In this document: piece after piece, positions 58,217 through 64,000 of the stretch
Position numbering within the stretch: position 1 is the stretch's first letter
Layout: each line of letters opens with the position of its first letter
Assembly (NCBI GenBank): GCA_018402565.1
Contig: JAGYIQ010000002.1
Span: 62,001-126,000 of the forward strand
Origin: Pirellulaceae bacterium
GTDB taxonomy: Bacteria; Planctomycetota; Planctomycetia; Pirellulales; Pirellulaceae
Length of the DNA: 64,000 nucleotides
Direction: 5' to 3'
Position numbers and translations under genes: made by a program
Notes under the pieces: generated by a model
Database searches by the model: none
What the model was told of the DNA's origin: nothing
What the model saw: only the letters and a program-made list of their open reading frames with translations

Positions 58217-59173
58217 ATGAGCGATTTGACAAGCAAGCAACTCGACAACGAGCCCGATCTCCACGTGGACCTTCGCCGCCTGGAGCGAGAATTGGACGAG
58301 GTCTCTCACGCCATCCGCGACGTCTCGGGGCTCCAGTCGCCTCTGGAAACTTACCTGCGTGAAATCAATGAGACCAAGCTCCTGACCGCCGCCGAGGAAC
58401 GCGAACTGGCCGCCCAAATCGCGGATGGTGACGTCCGAGCTCGCGATCGCATGGTCCGCGCCAACTTGCGTCTGGTGGTCAACATCGCCCGCTGCTACAC
58501 CGGCAAGGGCATGGGCTTGCAGGATCTGATCGAGGAGGGCAATCTGGGCTTGCTGCGAGCGGTGGAGGGCTTCGACCCGGACATGGGCACGCGATTCAGC
58601 ACCTACGCCAGCTACTGGATCAAGCAGTCGATCAAGCGGGCCTTGATCAACTCCGGCAAGACCATCCGCATCCCAGCCTACATGGTGGAGCTGCTCTCGA
58701 AGTGGCGCCGAGCCACCTCGCGTCTGACCGAGGAACTGGGACGCAACCCGACCCTCGAGGAAGTCGCGCGGCTCCTCGGCGTGCCCAAGAAAAAATTGCC
58801 GATCATCAAGAAGGCCATCCACATTCATAATCTGGCCCCCCAGACCGAGCACGGCGACGCCGGCTGGAGCTTGGGCGAGATGGTGATGGACGAACGCACC
58901 AAGACCCCTGAAGACGAATTGATTGAAAACGACATTTTGACCCGCATCAAAGAAATGATGCACGAATTGGACCCACGCGAGTCCACCGTCCTCAAAATGC
59001 GGTATGGCCTGGATGAGATGGACCAACACACACTCAAAGAAATCGGCGAGAGCCTGAACCTGACCCGCGAACGCGTCCGTCAAATCGAGACCGAAGCCCT
59101 GAAGAAGCTGGGCGACGGCCTGAAGGACCCCAGCGAGCGGATGTTCCGCATCTCGCGGCCCTCACGCCACTGA
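58217..59173 (+). CDS. RpoD-type sigma-70 factor
   Basis: 318 residues from the ATG at 58217 (GGA 7 nt upstream). Region 1.2 is SPLETYLREINETKLLTAAE; region 2 has ARDRMVRANLRLVVNIARCY, GLQDLIEEGNLGLLRAVEGF and RFSTYASYWIKQSIKRAL; region 3 has IRIPAYMVELLSKW; region 4 has LDPRESTVLKMRYGLDEMDQ, TLKEIGESLNLTRERVRQIE. It is short, lacking region 1.1, so it is an alternative or small primary sigma factor rather than the main RpoD. Promoter selection cannot be told from sequence. Confidence 0.9.
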   Translation: MSDLTSKQLDNEPDLHVDLRRLERELDEVSHAIRDVSGLQSPLETYLREINETKLLTAAEERELAAQIADGDVRARDRMVRANLRLVVNIARCYTGKGMGLQDLIEEGNLGLLRAVEGFDPDMGTRFSTYASYWIKQSIKRALINSGKTIRIPAYMVELLSKWRRATSRLTEELGRNPTLEEVARLLGVPKKKLPIIKKAIHIHNLAPQTEHGDAGWSLGEMVMDERTKTPEDELIENDILTRIKEMMHELDPRESTVLKMRYGLDEMDQHTLKEIGESLNLTRERVRQIETEALKKLGDGLKDPSERMFRISRPSRH

Positions 59174-59275
59174 TACTGATATTGGGGGAATTTTTGCTCA
59201 AGGGCGAAACCGGCAACGGCCCGTGGGGTTATACTCTACAGGGCGTTTCCTGAGTGACTCCTCCTTTGGTGAACC

Positions 59276-59923
59276 GTGTCGATGTCCTCTGACGGGCCTG
59301 AGCATTCGCAGATTCTGGCGGACCTACGCCGCGAGGGGCAACCGGCCTTGGCCGCTCATTTTGAGCAGTTGCGCGGCCGGTTGGCTCGGATTGCCACCTT
59401 CCGATTGGATCGGCGGCTGGGAGGCCGCGTGTCGGAGTCGGATGTCGTGCAAGAGGCCTACGTCCGCGCGGCAAAGCGATTGGACCACTACCTGACGCAA
59501 CCCGATCCGCCGCCGCTGTTCGTCTGGTTGCGGATGGAGCTGCAACAGCAGCTGATCGATACCCACCGCGCACACCTCGGCGCCGAAAAACGCGATGTCC
59601 GCCGCGAGATTGGGCTCGGCGGAGTGCTGGACCCCGACGCCACCTCCCGCGCCATGGCTTACGAACTCTCGGCCCACATGACGTCGCCCAGCCAATTGCT
59701 GCGTCGCGCCGAGCAGCTGGCGTGGCTCGAGACAACCCTGCGCAGCATGAATGACATGGACCGCGAGGTCATCGCCCTGCGGCATTTTGAGGAACTCAGC
59801 AACGAAGAGACCGCGCAGGTACTGGAAATCTCCGCGGCCGCCGCCAGTAAACGTTACTTGCGAGCCCTGCGGCGGCTGCAGGAAATCTCAGCGGCCTCCA
59901 ACCCGGCGGACTCGGTGCAATGA
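59276..59923 (+). CDS. ECF-type sigma factor
   Basis: 215 residues from a GTG at 59276; the ATG at 59282 is an alternative, ribosome site weak. Region 2: LARIATFRLDRRLGGRVSES, DVVQEAYVRAAKRLDHYL. Region 4: MNDMDREVIALRHFEELSNE, ETAQVLEISAAAASKRYLRA. Its stop codon overlaps the kinase start (ATGA), so the two are coupled. Such ECF-kinase pairs are characteristic of planctomycetes, where the kinase is thought to signal to the sigma factor. No anti-sigma factor seen. Confidence 0.85.
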   Translation: MSMSSDGPEHSQILADLRREGQPALAAHFEQLRGRLARIATFRLDRRLGGRVSESDVVQEAYVRAAKRLDHYLTQPDPPPLFVWLRMELQQQLIDTHRAHLGAEKRDVRREIGLGGVLDPDATSRAMAYELSAHMTSPSQLLRRAEQLAWLETTLRSMNDMDREVIALRHFEELSNEETAQVLEISAAAASKRYLRALRRLQEISAASNPADSVQ

Positions 59924-62900
59924 CCACGTCCTCCCCGAGTGATTGGCCAGCGCCCCACGCGTTGCTGGAACAGGTCGTCGATCACTTTACCAACCAGTTC
60001 CGCGCCGGGCTGACTCCGTCGATTGCGTCCTATCAAAAGCAGTTTCCGCAGTTCGAAGCCGAGCTGGGCGAACTGTTGTCCTCCGTGGCCTTGATCGAAG
60101 GCCTCAAACGGCAGCCCAGCCACACGCACTCAACCGCCGGCGGCGTGGCGTCCGGCGGGCCACCGCTGAGCGAACTGGGGGACTACTGCCTACTCCGGGA
60201 ACTGGGGCGCGGCGGTATGGGAGTGGTGTACGAGGCCATCCACCAGTCTTTGGGGCGGCGGGTGGCAGTCAAAGTTCTGTCGCAACGCCTGGCGGAAGAC
60301 CCGCGTGCCGTGCAACGATTCCGCTGGGAAGCCGGCGCAGCCGCCAAGCTGCACCACTCGCATTTGGTCACGGTGTTCGGGGTCGGCTGCAGCCAGAATC
60401 ATCATTATTACGTGATGGAATACATCGACGGTTGGGCACTCTCCGACCTGATCGCCGGCCTGCTCCCCCCCGACCCAGTGATTCCGCAAGCTGCCGCTAC
60501 CGTCGCAGCGCCACCACTCCACCCGACTCGTGTCGAAGACACCGCGACCGACCCGCGAGACGATTTCCATAACACCTCTTTGCGCGCAGCGGGCGCCACC
60601 CCGGTCATAACCAACTCCGGACTGTGGCAAGAACTGTCCGATCCCACCCGCCGAATCCGCTGGGCGCTCCGCGCGCTCGCGGGCATCGCCGACGCCGTCG
60701 ACTACGCCAACCGCCAGGGAGTTCTGCATCGCGATCTCAAACCAGCCAACGTCATGGTCGATCGCGACGGCCGAGTCCGCTTGACCGATTTTGGCTTGGT
60801 CAAACACTTGGATCAGCCCGGCATCACCAAGACCGGTGACGTGGTCGGTACGCCCCAGTACATGCCGCCCGAAGCGTTGGAGGGCCACTACGATCAGCGG
60901 AGCGAAGTCTATGGGCTGGGCTTGATGCTCTACGAACTGCTGACCCTGCAACCCACGTTCCCCCGCCAACCGTCGTCGAGTTGGATCCAACACGTGCTCA
61001 GCCGCTGTCCCGCGCCCCTGCGGCAGCGCTTGCCGCAAGCCTCCACCGATCTGGCTCGAGTGGTGCACAAGGCCTTGGCCACCGAGCCCGCCGAGCGATA
61101 CGCGACGGCCGGGGACCTGCGTGACGATCTCCGCCGGCTGCTGGAAGATCGCGCCGTGTCGATTCGCCGCCGCTCGTTGTTCGAGGAAACCCTCCGCTGG
61201 TCGCGGCGGCATCCGACAACCGCCGCGTTGGCCGCCACCTGCGCGGCACTGCTCCTTCTGGTGGCGGTCGTCACCTCCATCGGCTACCAAGTCACTCGCC
61301 GCGCCCTACAGGAACTCAGTGATCAGCACGATCAATTGACCTGGCAGCAACAACAGACCGAGGCGGCCCGCCAGCTGGCCGTGGCCAACCAAGAGGAAAC
61401 GATCAAGGAGTTTGAACGAGCCGAGGCGAACCTACGCGTCAGCATGGACGCCATCGATGCCATGTTCATGCAGATTGCCTCCCGTGGTCGCACTCCTGAA
61501 TCCGGTGAAAAGTCATCGTTGGCCTTCGAATGGGATGGACTCAGCGAATTGGTTGGCATCCAAACCGCCATCACCGCCTCCGACGCAGCTTTTTTACAAG
61601 ATATGCTGCAATTCTACCAACAAATTGCTCAACAGAACGCCTCCTCCAGTGATTTGAAATTGCAAAGCGGCCGAGCCCATCGGCGTGTCGCCAACAGCTA
61701 TCACCTGATCGGGGATTGGCCCAAAGCCGTTCCCGCTTATCAGGCGGCCGTCGACGTCTACACTCCGATAGCCAAACAAGAACCGAACTCAGAGGCTCTG
61801 CTGCTGACACTCACACAAGTCTACAACGAAATGGGACAAGCCCTCCGACGCCAGGGCAACCCCGGCGAGGCCACGCAGACGCACCAGAGGGCGTTGCGTC
61901 AACTCCAGGACAGCCCACTGGCCGCGACCCCAACCGTCCGCTTAGAAATGGCGCGGACACTCAACCTGCTCTGCACGGCTGAGACCGGCATGGTTGGACA
62001 AAATCAACGGGTCCCCACTTCGGTAACCGAGGACTACTTCGGGCTGCAAACCGCGCGCCGCTCGCCCTTCCCCGCACTCGGGGGACGCCTGGCCGACCGT
62101 CGTCGCAACGAAAACATTATCCGCCGACAAAAAGATTGGCTGGAACAAGCCCTGACACTGACCGACCAATTGCTGGAGGAAAACCCCCAAGACGCCACCG
62201 CTCGCTTGGTCCGCGCCAATAGCCTCCGCGGCCTCGCCGTGTTACTGGACCCCGCCACCCAAGCCGACGAATTCTCACAGTTGATCAGCGACGCCATCGA
62301 ACAAATCGAATGGCTGCAAACCAACGACCCCAGCGATCCGCAATACGCCTTTGCCCTGGCCGTAACCTACACCATTCCCCTGGCAAAACCCGACTCCACA
62401 GCAGTCGATTACCTCATCAAGGCAGCCGCGCTGACCAAACCTCTGTGCGCCGTCCACACGCACAACACGGAGTTTCATCAACTGAATGCCTTCGTTCACG
62501 TCGAACTGGCGAAACTCCAATTCGACCAACAACAAACCGACGACGGAATCGAAAGCCTATCCGCTGCCGCCAACTCGCTCAGCCAATTGGTGCAATCGGC
62601 TCCCGACCTGTTCTACTTCCGCCTGGAGTATGGCGCCGTCTGCCTGGCGTTGAGCCAAAAACTACACGAACAGAAACTGACCCGCCGCGCCATCGCAGTA
62701 TTGGAAAAGGCCACCGCGGACACCCGTGACCTCGAGGCCCGCGGGAACGCCGCACCGCGGCTCCGCAGCCTGGAAGCCCGCCTGTATCAAGAATTGGCCG
62801 AACTGCACCAGACCATCGGCAACCGCCCCGCCGCGCAACGAGCCCAACGCGAAGCCCGACGATTCGACCGCCCGCCGGGACCACCACCACGCCGCGCCGA

Positions 62901-63060
62901 CAACCGCGCACCACCGACGCCCCGCAACGGCGAGCGACCACCCAAGGGGCGCCCCAATCGACCGACTGAAAACCAGTCACCGACCGAACTCACACCCGAC
63001 TCCAAAACCAAGGTCGAACCAGAACCCAGCCCAGCAGAGAATCCACCCAAGTCGGAATAG
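59920..63060 (+). CDS. Membrane Ser/Thr protein kinase with C-terminal helical (TPR-like) region
   Basis: 1046 residues. Kinase domain from about residue 88: glycine loop LGRGGMGVVYEA (about 93), catalytic Lys in VAVKVL (about 116), catalytic loop HRDLKPANVMVD (about 270), DFGLVK, and the APE-equivalent MPPEALEG. A membrane segment TAALAATCAALLLLVAVVTSIG lies at about 436-457, followed by a coiled coil (QLTWQQQQTEAARQLAVANQ). An extended TPR-like region to about 980 includes GRAHRRVANSYHLIGDWPKA and VYNEMGQALRRQGNPGEATQ. The end is Pro/Arg-rich and disordered. It overlaps the ECF sigma gene by 4 nt, suggesting the kinase regulates that sigma factor (inference). Confidence 0.9.
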   Translation: MTTSSPSDWPAPHALLEQVVDHFTNQFRAGLTPSIASYQKQFPQFEAELGELLSSVALIEGLKRQPSHTHSTAGGVASGGPPLSELGDYCLLRELGRGGMGVVYEAIHQSLGRRVAVKVLSQRLAEDPRAVQRFRWEAGAAAKLHHSHLVTVFGVGCSQNHHYYVMEYIDGWALSDLIAGLLPPDPVIPQAAATVAAPPLHPTRVEDTATDPRDDFHNTSLRAAGATPVITNSGLWQELSDPTRRIRWALRALAGIADAVDYANRQGVLHRDLKPANVMVDRDGRVRLTDFGLVKHLDQPGITKTGDVVGTPQYMPPEALEGHYDQRSEVYGLGLMLYELLTLQPTFPRQPSSSWIQHVLSRCPAPLRQRLPQASTDLARVVHKALATEPAERYATAGDLRDDLRRLLEDRAVSIRRRSLFEETLRWSRRHPTTAALAATCAALLLLVAVVTSIGYQVTRRALQELSDQHDQLTWQQQQTEAARQLAVANQEETIKEFERAEANLRVSMDAIDAMFMQIASRGRTPESGEKSSLAFEWDGLSELVGIQTAITASDAAFLQDMLQFYQQIAQQNASSSDLKLQSGRAHRRVANSYHLIGDWPKAVPAYQAAVDVYTPIAKQEPNSEALLLTLTQVYNEMGQALRRQGNPGEATQTHQRALRQLQDSPLAATPTVRLEMARTLNLLCTAETGMVGQNQRVPTSVTEDYFGLQTARRSPFPALGGRLADRRRNENIIRRQKDWLEQALTLTDQLLEENPQDATARLVRANSLRGLAVLLDPATQADEFSQLISDAIEQIEWLQTNDPSDPQYAFALAVTYTIPLAKPDSTAVDYLIKAAALTKPLCAVHTHNTEFHQLNAFVHVELAKLQFDQQQTDDGIESLSAAANSLSQLVQSAPDLFYFRLEYGAVCLALSQKLHEQKLTRRAIAVLEKATADTRDLEARGNAAPRLRSLEARLYQELAELHQTIGNRPAAQRAQREARRFDRPPGPPPRRADNRAPPTPRNGERPPKGRPNRPTENQSPTELTPDSKTKVEPEPSPAENPPKSE

Positions 63061-63097
63061 TACGAAAACAACCAAGCCGCTCGCGGTCGAGGCCAAA

Positions 63098-63802
63098 CTA
63101 CAGATTGGTCGGTTGACCGACGATCGGAACCAACGGCACCGCGGACGTGTGGGCCTGAACTTCCGCAGCCCAGATCGCGGCATCCTGAGCGATCGGCGGC
63201 CAGGTATTGTAATGGGCCGGGATCACCACCTTGGGCTGCAACAGCCGAATCGCCTCCAAACTGTCAGCCGGTCCCATCGTGTACAAGTCGCCAATCGGCA
63301 AAATAGCCACATCGATCGCCGCCGCCAATCGCCCCATATCCGAAAATACACAAGTATCCCCAGCAAAATACAGGGTGCCGCGCCCCGTCTCGATCAAAAA
63401 GCCACTGGCCAGCCCCCCGTAACTGCCGTCGGGCAGGGACGAACTGTGCTGGGCCGGCACCATCTTGACGCTCATGCCCGCCACGGTCACACGCCCCCCC
63501 AGATTCATGCCCACCCCATCCGTCACGCCGTGCTGGGCCGCAAACCATTGCACGATCTCAAAGTTCGCCACCAACGGGGCCGCAAATCGCTTGGCCAATT
63601 CCGCCGCGTCAGCCACATGATCAAAATGCCCATGAGTCAACAAGACAGCCGAACAATCCGACACCTCGGTCGCCTTCAACGGACTGCTGGGATTGTCGTT
63701 GAGAAACGGATCGATCCAGATCGACCGACCACCACAACGCAGCCTCCAGGTCGCATGGCCATACCATGTCAAATCGTAAGGCGCAGCAGCGGCATCACTC
63801 AT
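63098..63802 (-). CDS. UPF0173-type metal-dependent hydrolase
   Basis: 234 residues from the ATG at 63802 (AGGAG 8 nt upstream). Metallo-beta-lactamase fold: YDLTWYGHATWRLRCGG, WIDPFLNDNP, the metal motif LTHGHFDHVADA (HxHxDH), LYFAGDTCVFSDM and the last metal ligand VVIPAHYNTWPP. Length and motif order match the UPF0173 family. The substrate is unknown. It lies 37 nt after the upstream glucose-6-phosphate isomerase gene, on the same strand, and converges on the kinase gene. Confidence 0.9.
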   Translation of the reverse strand: MSDAAAAPYDLTWYGHATWRLRCGGRSIWIDPFLNDNPSSPLKATEVSDCSAVLLTHGHFDHVADAAELAKRFAAPLVANFEIVQWFAAQHGVTDGVGMNLGGRVTVAGMSVKMVPAQHSSSLPDGSYGGLASGFLIETGRGTLYFAGDTCVFSDMGRLAAAIDVAILPIGDLYTMGPADSLEAIRLLQPKVVIPAHYNTWPPIAQDAAIWAAEVQAHTSAVPLVPIVGQPTNL

Positions 63803-63839
63803 GTCGTTGACTCCTGTTGAGAAAGCGGGACTACGGGCT

Positions 63840-64000
63840 CTACGCCAGCAATCGTTTCATGTTGATCTTGTACTTCTCCACGCCCGGTTGGCCGTAGGGA
63901 TTGATCCCCAACAAACGCCCTTCGACCACCGTCGCCAACATCAACATCTGGAACAATTGGCCAATACTCGACTCGTCCGCCGCCGGCAGGTGCAAGTCGG
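63840..64000 (-). CDS. pgi: Glucose-6-phosphate isomerase, C-terminal end (rest outside window)
   Basis: Only the last 52 residues are in the window, running to a stop at 63840-63842. The tail includes SIGQLFQMLMLATVVEGRLL and GINPYGQPGVEKYKINMKRL, the conserved C-terminus of glucose-6-phosphate isomerase (NPYGQPGVE.YK). The enzyme interconverts glucose-6-phosphate and fructose-6-phosphate. The downstream UPF0173 gene may be in its transcript. Confidence 0.9.
   Translation of the reverse strand, partial: DLHLPAADESSIGQLFQMLMLATVVEGRLLGINPYGQPGVEKYKINMKRLLA

Noticed and set aside
57983..59083. 366-residue minus-strand frame opposite the sigma factor
   Set aside because: It overlaps all conserved regions of the sigma-70 gene and has no domain.
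60190..61290. 366-residue minus-strand frame inside the kinase
   Set aside because: The kinase motifs are unambiguous on the plus strand; this is the complement.

Overview
The window looks like chromosomal DNA of a Planctomycetota bacterium, probably Pirellulales/Rhodopirellula-like. The clues are the adjacent TIGR03546/TIGR03545-type gene pair, an ECF sigma factor overlapping a large Ser/Thr kinase with a TPR-like region, a Met/Gly-rich von Willebrand A protein, YD/RHS proteins with the junction motif DGMSLYRGYF, and dense intergenic palindromic repeats. No database search was possible, so the taxon is inference.

Layout. 1-11.7 kb is ordinary: a VWA protein cut by the left edge (minus), an unknown exported protein (minus), a frameshifted pentapeptide-repeat locus, a RimI-like acetyltransferase (minus), then an OmpA-like lipoprotein, an alpha/beta-hydrolase lipoprotein and a HI0933/BaiN-type flavoprotein (plus). 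51.6-64 kb is ordinary again: a secreted serralysin-like metalloprotease with its own terminator (minus), a small unknown gene, the TIGR03546/TIGR03545-like pair, a primary-type sigma-70 factor, the ECF sigma/kinase pair, a UPF0173 hydrolase and the end of glucose-6-phosphate isomerase.

11.8-51.2 kb is an accessory island. It holds eight RHS/YD-repeat units (called RHS0 to RHS7 here). All lack the N-terminal half of an RHS protein, and most are followed by a small gene in the position of an immunity gene. The C-terminal domains differ: HExxH metallopeptidase-like (RHS0, RHS7), DUF2235/Tle1-like lipase (RHS2, broken), His-rich HNH-like (RHS4), ADP-ribosyltransferase-like (RHS5), Cys-rich unknown (RHS6). 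Immunity candidates include a membrane leucine-rich protein, HEAT-like proteins, a small soluble protein overlapping its toxin, and a lipoprotein. There are two core types. Type A (RHS0, 1, 6, 7) lies on the outside, minus strand on the left and plus strand on the right. Type B (RHS2-5) lies in the middle, all minus. Every type A unit is followed immediately after its immunity region by the same IS91-like element end, three of the four next to a GAAC or CAAG tetramer. The island also has a tyrosine recombinase, one frameshifted IS91-family transposase, and a decayed IS66-family element with a perfect 8-bp target duplication inside RHS3. Its ends carry inverted copies of 131-bp, ~98-bp and other repeats.

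Many frameshifts are confined to the island and the 5.3-5.8 kb tandem repeats, and most are single-base deletions. They may be real decay or unpolished assembly errors, so calls of pseudogene here are provisional. The most interesting hypothesis is a shuffling array of RHS toxin tips and immunity genes bounded by IS91-type ends.
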